DNA of 64,000 bases from Heliopora coerulea (lineage: Eukaryota; Cnidaria; Anthozoa; Scleralcyonacea; Helioporidae): contig JASJOG010000170.1 of NCBI GenBank assembly GCA_030142905.1, positions 310,001 to 374,000 of the forward strand, read 5' to 3'. The notes under the pieces were generated by a model, which was given only the letters and a program-made list of their open reading frames with translations, was not told where the DNA came from and made no database searches. Position 1 is the stretch's first letter. Each line of letters begins with the position of its first letter. The translations under genes and the position numbers were made by a program. This document shows, in pieces, positions 32,440 through 46,000 of this stretch.

Positions 32440-33412
32440 AGCAGGGTAAAGTAAAGTAAAGCAAAGGAAAGCTATAGTAAAGTAAGGTAAAGTATAGTAA
32501 AGTATAGTAAAGTATAGTAAAGTATAGTAAAGTATAGTAAAGTAAGGTAAAGTATAGTAAAGTATAGTAAAGTATAGTAAAGTATAGTAAAGTATAGTAA
32601 AGTAAGGTAAAGTATAGTAAAGTATAGTAAAGTATAGTAAAGTATAGTAAAGTATAGTAAAGTATAGTAAAGTATAGTAAAGTATAGTAAAGTATAGTAA
32701 AGTATAGTAAAGTATAGTAAAGTATAGTAAAGTAAGGTAAAGTATAGTAAAGTATAGTAAAGTATAGTAAAGTAAGGTAAAGTATAGTAAAGTATAGTAA
32801 AGTATAGTAAAGTATAGTAAAGTATAGTAAAGTATAGTAAAGTAAGGTAAAGTATAGTAAAGTATAGTAAAGTAAGGTAAAGTATAGTAAAGTATAGTAA
32901 AGTATAGTAAAGTAAGGTAAAGTATAGTAAAGTATAGTAAAGTATAGTAAAGTAAGGTAAAGTATAGTAAAGTATAGTAAAGTAAGGTAAAGTATAGTAA
33001 AGTATAGTAAAGTAAGGTAAAGTATAGTAAAGTATAGTAAAGTAAGGTAAAGTATAGTAAAGTATAGTAAAGTAAGGTAAAGTATAGTAAAGTATAGTAA
33101 AGTATAGTAAAGTAAGGTAAAGTAAAGTAAAGCAAAGGAAAGCTATAGTAAAGTAAGGTAAAGTAAGGTAAAGTATAGTAAAGTAAGGTAAAGTATAGTA
33201 AAGTATAGTAAAGTATAGTAAAGTATAGTAAAGTATAGTAAAGTAAGGTAAAGTATAGTAAAGTATAGTAAAGTAAGGTAAAGTATAGTAAAGTATAGTA
33301 AAGTATAGTAAAGTATAGTAAAGTATAGTAAAGTATAGTAAAGCAAAGGAAAGCTATAGTAAAGTAAGGTAAAGTATAGTAAAGTATAGTAAAGTACAGT
33401 AAAGTGAGTTGA
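32440..33412. repeat. array of 10-bp units (AGTATAGTAA / AGTAAGGTAA)
   Basis: Nearly 1 kb of tandem decamers. The two unit types alternate in a non-random order, and a distinct segment (GCAAAGGAAAGCTATAGTAA) occurs three times, near 32461, 33131 and 33343, so the array has grown by larger block duplications. The minus-strand open frames here (Leu/Tyr/Phe/Thr repeats) are a by-product of the repeat. Confidence 0.95.
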
Positions 33413-33420
33413 GGTGAGGT

Positions 33421-33610
33421 CAGTGGCGTAACGGACTATGATCAGGGTTAGAGCAACTCCTAAGGGCCCCCGACCTCTAAGGGGTCCCCAATGAATTTGT
33501 AAAGACAATTGAGATTGAAGTCTCGAAATGTATGTCTATACTAAGAGGAGTGACGGGGGCCCCAGAACGAAAATTTCCTATGGGCCCCCGGTAGTTCCGT
33601 TGTGCCACTG
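33421..33610. mobile_element. 190-bp MITE with hAT-like target duplication
   Basis: It starts CAGTGGCGTAACGGA and ends with the inverted TCCGTTGTGCCACTG. The flanks GGTGAGGT and CGTGAGGT match in seven of eight bases, fitting an 8-bp target duplication. GGGGCCC-rich internal blocks are inverted around the centre. A left-end fragment of the same type begins at about 63233. Confidence 0.65.
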
Positions 33611-34089
33611 CGTGAGGTAAGTTAAGGTGAAGTGAGATGAGATGAGGTAAACTAATAGTAAATTAAATATGAAAGTAAAAGTAAAGGATAGGAAAGGACC
33701 AGAAAATATAGGAATGAATAGGAAATGATAGGATAGAATACGTCAGGTCAGGATTGACTAGGATAAGATAGGATAGGACAGGATTGGATAGCTAAGGTAT
33801 AGGTTAGGACAAAATTGAATGAGATGGAATAGAATAGGATGGTGAAAGGAAGTGTGGTGAAATGACAACAGCACGTAGCAGGGATCAAACCCTTGCGACA
33901 AAAGTAAAAGATACGAGCACTGGCACCGAAAACAAAACACTTTCGTAGAACCTACTTAAAGTCCAACGTCAAAACCAAACAATAACTACCAATATCCCAT
34001 GCCATCTTTAATTGTCATTAAATGTTCAGCAAAGTGTAGCATAATAAAATAACTTCATTCCATATTTTAACACCTAAAAAACGGTGTAA
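33611..34089. other. degenerate purine-rich simple sequence and SEC31 3' flank
   Basis: GGATAGGA/GGAAAGGA-like repeats run from about 33620 to 33860. The rest should contain the 3' UTR of SEC31. No canonical AATAAA on the minus strand stands out near the stop codon. Confidence 0.4.
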
Positions 34090-37000
34090 TTAAACTCTTA
34101 GTTGGGTAGCAATTTGCATTAGGGTTTTTATTCCGGGCATGAATGAACTTATTTCCGAGAAACTGCCACTTGAGATTAAATTAGTGTAAGCTTGATAACC
34201 AAGGCCATAGTCTGTTCGTTGGCAAGCTGAAAAAGTAAAGCAAAGTTTATGAATATGACAAATATTGTCAGGAATATAACAACAATGGGGCACTTTTTTG
34301 AACGTTACAGGCCTCGGTTTCCGCAGCGTGTAACGCATCCTTTGTAAAACAATCCTTAATTCAAAACAAAAACAGGTTGCGTGAGACTTAAATGCGAGAT
34401 TTATTAAAACAGAAAACGTCTTTCTCTTCGCCTTGAAATCTGCACATCTTTGCCATTACTATCTTTCATTACTATCTTTCTTTTCTCTTATCATATATCT
34501 TGAATTTAGGTAACAACCAGCACATTTGTCGAACTTTTGGAGTTGAGAGAATGTAGTTAACATGTTAACTAGGCAGAAATTTCGCTTATTGGGATTTTGT
34601 ATTGAATATCACCTATACTGGGTTCTTTAGTGTAAAATATCTCCATTATTTTGCGGTTTTTACGGGGTTGTCCCAGCTTTTCTTGACGTTCATAGTGATA
34701 ATAAGGGAAGGGCAGCTGAACATCCAACCCTCCGTCGCTACGCCGCTGACCAATCGATAATTCTTCTGTCACTTTCATTCACTTTCTTAAGACGTCCTAA
34801 GTCCCCAATATGACAGTTCAGGCAGTTTTTAAGTTTAGTAAACACAGTGAATACAGCGGAAGATTGTTTCATAGAGTAATATCAATATTGTGTATAGGTA
34901 AAGTTCATCTTACTAAGTGTAGATGTTTGTAAGCTTGGATATATGTATATCCAAACATCTACACTTAGTAAGATGAACTTTACCTATACACAATATCACA
35001 TCACAGGTATGTTCAGCTTTCAAGTACGAAAGAGGCATATCAATATTACGAACCAGGTCTCTAATTAACATCATGCTTGCCGTCTGAGACCCTATAGTCT
35101 AGTGGTAAAACAACCGTAGTGGTAAAACAACCGTACCGGCAATCGGGAGACACGGGTTCGATTCCCGTTGGGGAGCTCAGAAATTTTCTGAGATAAGAGC
35201 TTGAGAACAAACTTTTCATCATAAATATCAATATTGCCACGAGCTGCCCTCTGATATTTCATTACCTTGTGCTATATTATGTAATCCTTCCAAAATAGAC
35301 GGTGACAACTGGAACAAAATAATGAAAGAACCATGAGAATTTACAGGATCGTTGCCATCGGCTGAGTCTATGTGGCTGGGGTTCATTAGTTAATTTGACT
35401 TAAATCGGCAGATAGGTACTCTGAGGGTGAGAAAATTCAATTTGCTGTTGAAAAATGCACAGGACAACCTACTGGCCAAACCACTGATCATGATTTTCGA
35501 GGAAGATTCTTTTGTCTATTTACAGATTTAATACACATTTTAAAGTATTATAACGAGGTTACAAGTCGTGTTCCTCAAGACAATGGCTTCCTCAAGATAA
35601 TGGCTTTCTCAAGAAAATGGCGATAACAATCTTCCCTTATAAATATAGGTTCACCAGCCCTTTCAGTTCTAAATAACATGAACTGAGTTTTCAGTAGTAA
35701 TCATAATTAGCGCATCCTTACCTTTTGATCTCTTAGTTTATCGTACAAGGCTTCTAATTTTTTAGTAACGTCATCCAGCTTTCTCTTCGTTTGCTATATG
35801 AGACGAAATACAATTTCAGATTGATGATAAGAGCAACTAATAAATGAATAAAAATGTCGATGACTTAATGGCTTAGAGTAACGAAAAAACAAACAATAGA
35901 GCCAGAAGAGGGTGGATGTTTAAATGAATGATTGAATAGATGGACTGAGGGACAACGACGGAGAGATGGGCAAATAGGTCGAAACATACATGGGTATATG
36001 GGTGAATGAAAGGATGAATAGACGGGTCGATGGAAGGATGAAAAGATAGATGTATACAAAGACGGAATAATGCACGAAAGGAAGTATCGAAGGAAGGATG
36101 AAAAGACAGAGAGAAGGCAGAAAGAGAAGGAGGGAAGGAAGAATGGAACGAAAAAATGAAGAAAGTGGGGTAGAGAGGAAAGAGAGGAAAGAGAAGGAAG
36201 GAAGGAAGGAAGGAATAAAAAAAAGGAAGGAAGGAAAGATGGAAAGAAAAAAGGAACGAAGGAAAGAGGATTGAACGAATCATTTACTACACTGCAGTTT
36301 TATTCTACACAGTCATTTAGTGGCGCACCTGGTTCATGGCTGTTCCCCGACACTTTGTCACAAGACCATCAAATGCTTCTTGTAAGTTAAGATGTTCCGC
36401 GGGAATAGGACCTTTCATCACCTCTTTAGCAGGCTCTGGCTACATTGAGGAACCCAAACACATACTCAAAATTTATTAAACAGATTTAAAATAAGAAAAT
36501 GATTAAAACTTTCAAAAATCGTAAAATTTAAACGTAAATTGTTTATTTTACTTCATATTTACGTCAAAAGGACTGAACAAAGGTTACGGATGTCTACTTT
36601 CTTCCAGAATATTATCCAACTAAACTAGTTGGTTCTCATCTTCTCTAGTATCCATAAAAAGTCATACCTGCGGGTTCACCGTTGGCAGATTATTTACCGG
36701 TCCCGCAGGAGGTGCTCCAGGTGGTACACCGCCACTTTGAGGGACCATTGGGGTCACCACGTTATTTGTAGGGTTACCTGTACAAAGCAAGAACAAAATA
36801 TGTGGGACATCTAACGCGCACAAATATAGCATAACGTTAATAACCACGAAAATTAAAGCGCTTAGAACTACGATGACGACGTCAACGTGACGCCACCATA
36901 TTACGCCACAAACGAAAAAAAGTTAGACCACAGTATTTTGTAACTCTAGTCTAGCCTTGGAATACGTCCTAATACTTTCTAGGTTTGTTTTGAATAAAAC

Positions 37001-40000
37001 AGTATAAAAAGGAAGGCGTTGCAAACCCGGCAGATAATTCGAAAGATTTTGAGGAAATACCTGTAGATGTGGGCTGTTGATCAGCCGGATTGAATATTGG
37101 CATCGTGATAGGAGCTGGAGGTGTGTAGTGACTAGGCTGGTGAGAAGAAATAAGCAAAGAGAAGTTTGATGAATATCAATTGTTATTTGGGATATACACC
37201 GTGTGTCAGGAAAAAAAAATCATTACGACGACGAAATTCGACGACTTTTGTTCTGTTTTCTGATTCTATACCATCTGAAAGCAGAGGTATGTGAGTTGCA
37301 GTAAAGGATAGAACTACGATAGGCACTACACCAATTATTCCGATCAGGACCAGGTTATATCATACCAGATTGTTTCCGCTTTGAATTAACTTAGTTACCT
37401 GGTGTTTCTTAGAAATTGCATGAGCACCATCCGCTGACCACGGCGTGGACGACGGAGGAGGTTCTATATGAAATACAACAGGTCACAGTGAAATGAGGAC
37501 GAGAGTTAATCACAGTCAGTTGGACAAGAGCTTGACTATAGCACGTTCAATTCCAGCCGCTTCTAATGGAACTCTCACGATTGGGCAAATGAGCCAAAGC
37601 TTTCACCGATTCGCCCAATCAATTTGCTCTTTCAAAAATTGCTCAAATTTAATTTGACGCGCATTTAGGTGATGTATAACCTCAGCTCTAATACGTGAAT
37701 TAAATACAAACCAGTACCCAAAAGGGATTTTGACCTACCTTAATGAAACCAAATTTCGCCCAAATCGCTACCAATTTTTACACGAATTTTCTGTTTCTTG
37801 ACAAACTTTGGGGGTGTCACCCCCATACATCCCATAAACTACGCCCCTTCGGAAAGTTAAATTGGAGTCAAAGGATTAATTCCTCTTAGCTTTGTTGGCG
37901 GAGTCATTTCCCTTTCATTTTCGCTTTTTTGAAAGTTAGCAGTTTTGGAGTTCAAGGAGGTATCCCTATTGCTTCGTACGCCATTCCTCTTACCTGTTGG
38001 ATGTTGGTTAACAGTTCCTGGTGGGGGAGGCGGAGGATACGAGCTCGGAGCTCCGGGAGTCCCTGTCATGCCATATCCCGTCATAGGAGGCGCGTTGGTG
38101 GGGTTTGTAAACTGGGAAGAGGATGAGGTAGGCAGGGGGTTGGCAAAGTGGCCTGGCGATGGTGGATTTACTGGATTGGCCATGGAAAAAGGCGGAGAAA
38201 TATTTGGCACGTTTCCTGGAAAAGAAGATGGTATGTTGTGAGAATGAGGGAAGGGAATGTGTTTGTTCACAACGTAGGATATGTTATCACAGCCAAGATT
38301 AAGGATATGATAAATTGAAGCAACGAGACCAATTACACCAATAAAACAGGAAACAACATCACCAAAAATAGTAACAACGACGACGACAGGGGAAAGTGAA
38401 AGGAAGAAAGAGAGAGAGAGAACGGGAAGAGAGGTACAAGAAGGGCTAGAGGGGGAAAAGGGGAGAAGCAGGATGAAGAAGAGAAGAATGAGAATGAAGA
38501 CGAGAAGGAGAAGGAGGAGGAGAAAGAGGTGAAGGGGACGGAGGAGGATAAAGAAGAAAGAGAAGAATGACAAAGATGAGGAGGAGGAAGTGGTGGATGT
38601 GAAGGGGACGGAGGAGGGTAAAGAAGAAAGAGAAGAATGACAAAGATGAGGAGGAGGAAGTGGTGGACGTGAAGGGGACGGAGGAGGATAAAGAAGAAAG
38701 AGAAGAATGACAAAGAAGATGAGGAGGAGGAAGTGGTGGATGTGAAGGGGACGGAGGAGGAGGGAAGGAGGAGGAGGAAAGGAGGAGGAGGAAAGGAGGA
38801 GGAGGAAAGGAGGAGGAGGAAAGGAGGAGGAGGAAAGGAGGAGGAGGAAAGGAGGAGGAGGAAAGGAGGAGGAGGAAAGGAGGAGGAGAAGGAGGATGAG
38901 ATGGCAGTCGAGGAAAATGAGTAGGAGGTGAACAGAACGAGTGAAGGAAGGAAGAGGAAGAGGAGCAAGACGGGACGATAGGAAGGAAGGGAGAGAAGGG
39001 CGGGGAGATAAGAGGGAGAACTGTAGTGGGTGAGGGAAGGAAGGGGGATAGGAAGAGTGGAGGAAAGAGGAAAGGAGAGGGAGGAAAAGAGAAACGGGAA
39101 AGGAGTAACCAATAAACCACATCAGCCAATGACAATACCAAACCCAGCAATCCAACTCACCACCAAAATCCACCAACCAATCAACCAACTGACAAATTTA
39201 TTGCTCAATAAATGCAACGAAGCATTTTCTCGCTATAAACAAAGTTTATTGGTTTATTGATTTATTTACCCATTAACCCTGTGAAGTAAAAACAAACAAA
39301 CCAACAAACAAATAAGTGAATAAAAAAACCATTAACCGTACAGTTTTCTAATAATTCTTACCTACATAAGGAGGATTTACGGGAGGTTGGTACACACCTA
39401 CAGTAGGTGCTACTTCAGGTGGTGGTGGTTGGTGTTGATAGTGAGACGGCTGATTAAACTGAGGCTGACCAGGCATTGACGTCGGTGGATGTGGTGGCAA
39501 CTGAGACTGGTAATTGGTTGGGTTGTAGAAACCACCAGGCTGAGGCAACTGTGGCTGCGCAGTCTGCAAAGCAGTCAAAATTGATACAAGAAACGTGACA
39601 ATCCCCGTGCGAAATTTTGTGTTTTATCCGTGATAGAATATGTTAGCCACAGTCAGTTGACTTCACTCGAGCCACGAGTTTTGGTAAATTTTTCAGGAGT
39701 TAAAAACTTGAGTTGTGAGAAGGAGTGAGGAAACGAGACTGGTGATTAACAAAGTAATTGAATTAATCAATTATTATTAATAAATTATTACAGATTAGAA
39801 CCAATTATCGATTAAGTATTAAATATCGTAATTAATCAACTATAACCACTAATTAATATTAATTATTTTATTTAACTGCTTCTGGACTTGTTAAGGTACA
39901 AGAGCTACCTTGACTCTGACTTGACTTGTGAATTAACTCAGTGGTCCGGAAACTTTTTAGTTCACGACCCCATCGAAATTTAAGTGAAACATCGGCGACA

Positions 40001-43000
40001 CTAGGCTATGAAACGTGTAATTCCACCTCAAAGTTTCCACTGGGTGACTGGCCTAAGACATTTCTTTTAATAATTTCCCTGAACTTTTTTTTTTTTTTTT
40101 TTTTTTTAATAAAAGCTGTTTTCTGAACATACCTAAACTTGCATTTGTCTTACTTTGTAATGAAGCATTGTGTTTTAACCATGCAAAAACTTAATTTACC
40201 ATAAAAAAATATTACATCGCGGCAAGCGCTTTGTGCGCGTGTGTTCACAGAACACGTTCCTTTCTCTGACGAATAGCCTTTGCTCGAAAAGTTGGAATTC
40301 GTTATGAAACGAAGTTCGCTTATGCGTCACCTCATTTGATTTGACAAAAAATTGACTTGCGACTTGATTTCTAGTTTTGCGCATTTGGCTCAGCAGGATC
40401 CTCTTTCTTGCTCTAGAGCAGGTGACCTGAGTTGTGACTCGAGGGCTATTACTATGACTTTCAATTGACTTGGCACCCAAGTCTGGTGACGTTTATGCAC
40501 CACGGGATGAAGAGGTAGTTACTTACCTGGGCCGTTCTGTCGTTTTGTGAGGGTGTAAGACTTGGCTGCGGTTGAGGAGCCTACCAAGAAATCAACCAAA
40601 GCCGCGAGATTAGGAGAAATGACATAAGGAGCTGAAAATTTGCCGGTTTATCATGGAAACTAGGCAGACCGGTCATTCCTGCATTTTTTTAACCGTTTTG
40701 CGTGCTTGTAAAAGTAGTGAGCATTTAACAGTGGGCACAGTTCTAACATCTACTGTTAGATACGTGAATAAGAGCCAAAAACTGCACTCTTCAGTTCATA
40801 GTAAGACTTGCCTAACGGAGAAAAATTGCACATAACAAGGTTCTCCCCTAAGTGTCATGGTGATGCGATGGGCCGCGCTACTTCTTCTAAGCGCCGTGCT
40901 GAGGATTTTTGAATATCAACAGCGCACCTCTTTATGATGATAGTTTAATATAAACAGCAATGCCCAACAAATTGTACGACGTATCGCAATACATAAACAT
41001 TAACAATTGGATAAACAACTGGCCTTCTTTATTTATCCAATTGTTAACGTTTAGATATGGCGATACTTTGCGCAATTTCTATTTGTATTAAAGTTACGAT
41101 TTCCGCCTGGACAATCACTCGTGGATATGATGATAGTTCGTTTGTGTACGACTGAAGACTTTCAAGTTTTCGATAAAACAAACATGATTGACCAGTCCAT
41201 CATTTTGAATGCACTTGATCGCCCTATAGTCCATTCCGCGCCAAGTGGCATTGCGTTGCTATGATTTCATCCTGAAAATTAGCTTATTTTGTTATAGAAA
41301 TTCGGCGCCATTCTGGGGTAAACGCCTGGGAGGAACTTTGAGTAGAAGCAAAAACGTCCTCACCATCGGACGACAGAACGATTTGTCTACCGCAGAGCTT
41401 ACCTGTGGCTGAACAGCGGGCTCACTCTTCACGTCAACTCTGGAGAAAGGAAATGTTGGTGGAGTCATGGACGACGTGATGTGGCTGGGGTACTGGGCAT
41501 AGTACAAGCGATCTCGAAGAACAGCAACAGACTCCTGAAACGAAAGGAAAAAAATAGGTCATTTGGCACACAATACTTAGTCGACCATCCCGAGTTTCGA
41601 GATTACGCGGAAAGGCAAGCTAAAACCTAGACCTCTGGAAGAACATACCTGATCGTTTGCAGACATTAAGTACTCCATTGCGATCTCCAAGCTTCCTTGA
41701 GATGCCAAGATAGTAGCGTACTTACTGAAAGTAAAACACAATGTCAAAAATTACGGTATCGAAGGAAAATGTAATCGGACAACATTAATTTGCGACCTTG
41801 GTGGTTATCGGCGATCGAAGATGTTTGCCAGCCGTAAGGACATAAAATTATGTTTGTTGAACTTTCTGAAGGTTATATCAAACCCGTAACCTTTTGTTGA
41901 TGGGTACGACGCGATTAAACTGCAAGGCAAAAATATTTAGCAGCGACTTCAGGGTTGTTCACCGGTCTAACTTTTTCTCAGCGTTTGAGCTTTTGTGGCT
42001 AAATGGTTAAAGCGTCTCATGGATCATGCGGTTGACCGTAAACGTGAGGAACTGTACACAGACCTAACCTTTGCGTATCGTTTAAGTCCCTGCAGCTCAC
42101 CGCCACGTAGAAGGTTGTGCAAGCTGGTTCGATCATAATCTACAGGGATACTGGATGAATATTTCCCGCTGTTTTACCTTCACAAGAACTTAGTTGTCAC
42201 CAAAAACTGTCAGCGTCAGATATTACAGGCAATTTTATCTTAATGAATTATCGTTTCCTGGCGTAGTGCTTTTTTAGCAGTGATGACTCACCCATATATC
42301 GTTGATAGAATATCGAGATTTAGAGTCTGGTTACATGGGGATTTTCATCCAGGGCTGAAAATCTAACCCGGCTAACTGGGCTGAGATTTAACCCCGGCCT
42401 TTGGATAAAATACTTGAAAAACGGAGTTTGCAATTACGTGAAGAAAGTTTCAGCCCGGTTTGAGCTACCTGGGCTGAAAAATCCCGTGTCATCGCAGGAA
42501 AGAATTTGAACGCGGGCTGAAAAGACGATTGACGGTCATGGGAAGATGTAAATTGCCAGAACAACAAAGGCTAACGACAAATTCCTGCCTGGATTCACTT
42601 CCGATTTCAGTTTCAGCCCCGGCTGACATATTTCATGTAATCGGAACTTTGTTCAACCTGGCCTGCCGGGATGAAATTTTCCCATGTAATCAGCCTCTAA
42701 GTTCATCTCCGTCCGTGAAGCAATGTGCACAATGGTCAGGTAAAGTTTATGGGTAATCGTTTCCAAAGCCCCGTAGAACTTACCATAACATCTCTGAAAC
42801 GTGTGAATTAGTGGTTTTCACCGCCTGGCGACGTTCTTTGTCCACTGCTTTCTTCAAAATCATTACTTTTTCGATGAGGTTCTACAAAATGTTTCCGAGA
42901 ATCAGCGACCATTTACAAATGAATTAGCCTTTATTGGACGACATTTGGTATGTTAATCATTTTTTACCTCAACAAGCGAATGTAACCCGCGTATACCAGA

Positions 43001-46000
43001 TTACCATGGAGCAACCTCAGAGAATTACATGACAATGTTTACTTGAAACGTATTCACGCACCTGAAGTTCAACGGGAGAAGGTTCAGACGGCATTGTTTT
43101 AGACCTAAGGAGAAGTAAATTGAGAACATCTGAGACGGTGACATTCGATTTCTGTTCCAACTGGAACTAAAATAAAATTGAACTATAAAGGTAATGTTAA
43201 AAAACGGGCTATAGTGCTTTAACGGGTTTAGCCCATGAGGCGATATCCGAGTGTTTCAGGTCTGATAAAGCACGTACCGCGACACTCGTCCGCCGGGAAG
43301 TTTAATAGTTAATATTGGTCATTGCAGAACTTCAGCAACTTTGAGAACGCATGTTCCGGAGGGTGGGGAGATGCTGTGTCTGAGTTCATCAAGGGGGAAA
43401 TGGCAGGAAACGGTTAAGAACTGCTGCCCAGCAAGTTTTTATGATGTTTAAAATATGCGAGCAGGGTTCTGCCCAGGAGCATCCGAGCGCCGGGTACCTG
43501 TGGGCCCGGGGATCATACCCAATGCAACTTTTGAAATTTTGGTTTAAAATAAATGGATATCTTATCTTCCCTAATCACCGGTAGCTAATAGTGTGCGCAC
43601 TGTAGTGCTAAATTTTCCCAAATGATGGTCAGTAATATTCCTTAAGTAAAAAAAATAACTAGATGTTTTCTTGTCACATATTTGATACTCTTCGAGTACC
43701 TGGCGGAAGGGCTTGCTGTAGTTTGAATGCCGGGCGGCACTGATGAGTGCCGGGTACTACCGCCCCAGCGCTGCCCACCGTGGGCAGAACCCTGGCGAGC
43801 AGCTTCAACAATTCACGATAGAATGAACTCACCAACATGATACGAATTTTTCTACATTTCCAGCGCAGATGTAACACACCATTGCGTTGGCATAATGATC
43901 GTCCTTTTGCGCCTCGAGCCGCTGACCCAACAGATCGCAAAGTGGAGCAAATTCTTCTGGCTTGGCGTAAGTGACTAAGATGGCCAGAGCCTCGCGCCAA
44001 TTCTCCAGCTTACAACTTCTCACCACGTCTGGCCAGTCCCTGTTTACTACCACGGACATTAGCTGAGAAAACATGGAAGGAACGTTGGAGGGTTCGTTTT
44101 ACAGTTCAGTGTCAAGAGAGGGGAGGGTACGGATTATACTTAGAGGGAATGGTTAGCCCGCGAGGGGTGGGAAAAGGAGCGAGACGGGGATGGGAAAGGG
44201 ACGAGGAAGTGCCCGGAAAGGGTTGAGGACGGGTAAAAAAGGGTAGGAAAAAAGGGGAATGAAAAGGGGAATGGGAAGACGAAAAGGGACGGGGAAAAGG
44301 GACGGGGAAAAGGGACGGGGAAAAGGGAAGGGGGGAAAGGGAAGAGAGAAAAAGAGAAGAGGAAAGATAAAAGGGAAAAGGGAGGGGAAGGGGAAAGAGG
44401 AGAGGGAAGGGGAAAGGAAAGGGGAAGGGAAAGGGGAACGGGAAGGGAAAAGGAAGAAGAAAGGGAAGAGGGAAGGGAAGGGGAAAGGAAAGAGGAAAAG
44501 GGAAGAGGAAAGAGGAAAGGGGAGAGGGAAGGAGAAGGGAAAGGGTGGGTATAAAGGTGAAGAAAAAGATAGGGGAAACGGTAAATAAGATGTAGGGAAA
44601 GAAAAAATCATTCCCAGGTGACAACTTTAAGAAATAGAGCAAGAAACATCCTCCGATGAACATCATCTTGTAAACTCAATATCTGAGTTATAACACAAGA
44701 CGAAACTGACTACGGTAATATTTTGACTTTATTTCAAAGTCATTGTCAACGGACGGTAAATTCCTTTGATTTCGCTTGAGTTAAAAATGACCGAAACTAA
44801 CATTTGTTTGGCCTTCATTTTCACCGTGCATCAGAGCTAAACAATTACGCAACGAGTTATGTTTCACTAACCCGTTTCAGATTACTCTTGTTTTTCTGGA
44901 AGTACATCTCTTGAGTTCTCGCCAACAAGTCTGGTCCACCAGCAATTGCGAGAAGAAATGCGTCGGCCTGCAAAGAAAAAGTATATTGTTCGAAAGCATT
45001 TGTGCTCAGGGGACACTCTGGTGTAGTAGACCAACTTCTGCGAGACATAGGATTTGAAGCTTGACCCGGCAAGCTCTGATGTCCATTGGCAGATTTAACG
45101 TGTTTTCGGAGAGAAAACTCTGCTGTATATGAGTAGGGACCTGTCCTATTTGCAAGCCTTGTTAGCCTGTCCAAATGTTCATAGTTTTATATTGATGTAA
45201 AGACTAAGAGCCTTGACGCATCGGTTGAGGTACAGTGTATTGCGGGCTCATGCCACAATCGCGTTTTTTGTGGGCCGACTGGCCACGATTCCCAAAACTA
45301 TCGTGTTTCTTTATAAAATTAGTTCACTTACCATTCTTTCTCCTTGGATGCAAACGTCCACAGCGGCTTCAAAATTTCCAGTTAACAACGCTTGGCTGAT
45401 TAACCCATCGCTTTCTAACGTGAGGAAACAAAAATAAATTAACTAATGAAATTCGTTTACTGTCGACGAAGGGTCTTCTCAAATCTTTGACACACTATGT
45501 CGGACACCTCTAAAATAATTCTCGACGTATATGAACTTGTTGTTCGTTGTTACAATCGCAAAACTCTGGAAATTGTAGAGAAGTAATTGAAAAACTAACC
45601 GTCGTCTGTCGGGATGGTAAAAGGAGTTTTGACGCAATCTTCGCTTCCTTCATTACCTGAAAATATCACCAAAAATGATCACCGTTACCTAAGCTCAAAA
45701 CGCAGATATGGAGGGACAGTTCACAAAATTAACAAAGCAAATAAAACCAACATGATCAGTGTCGACTTATCGACATTTTCCTGCCAGTAATGTACATAAA
45801 TCTTTATGCAAAAACTTTTAAATACTTCATTAGGAAAATACGTAGGAAAATCATACCCATGTCATAGTCTTTGACACGCTAACTTTTCTCCTCAAACTTT
45901 TTCGGCTTAGAAGACATTAATTTTCAAACTTTCTTCACGAATAAGCGTACTAAGGGGTTCGTTTTCGACGTCGTTTAAAAAACTCGCAGTAGGTGCTTTA

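Larger units (their letters stand above)
34090..41534 (-). other. SEC31A: SEC31 part 3: Pro-rich region and C-terminal domain exons
   Basis: Exons in transcript order are 41534-41403, 40580-40527, 39563-39362, 38215-37994, 37463-37399, 37136-37061, 36777-36668, 36439-36329, 35793-35722, 35308-35266 and 34226-34090. The first seven are rich in Pro, Gln, Asn, Ser and Gly (for example [35 protein letters not shown]); in known SEC31 this part binds SEC23 and stimulates the SAR1 GTPase cycle. The last four encode the conserved helical end: [73 protein letters not shown]. Confidence 0.93.

Noticed and set aside
32401..33508. 244- and 121-codon minus-strand frames of Leu/Tyr/Phe/Thr repeats
   Set aside because: A direct translation of the 10-bp array; a decamer gives a 30-bp, 10-residue periodicity with no stop.
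37857..39188. 443-codon minus-strand frame taken as one gene
   Set aside because: Only 37994-38215 is a real SEC31 exon with splice sites. The rest is read-through of a GA-rich minisatellite and intron.
43431..43812. A second MITE in SEC31 intron with GGGTTCTGCCCA motifs
   Set aside because: Inverted similarity between 43.46-43.50 kb and 43.73-43.81 kb is visible, but ends and target duplication cannot be placed, so I do not list it as an element.
44112..44666. 184-codon Pro/Phe/Leu-rich minus-strand frame
   Set aside because: It lies wholly in a GGGAAAAGGGAC-type purine tract inside a SEC31 intron and is open in neighbouring frames too.
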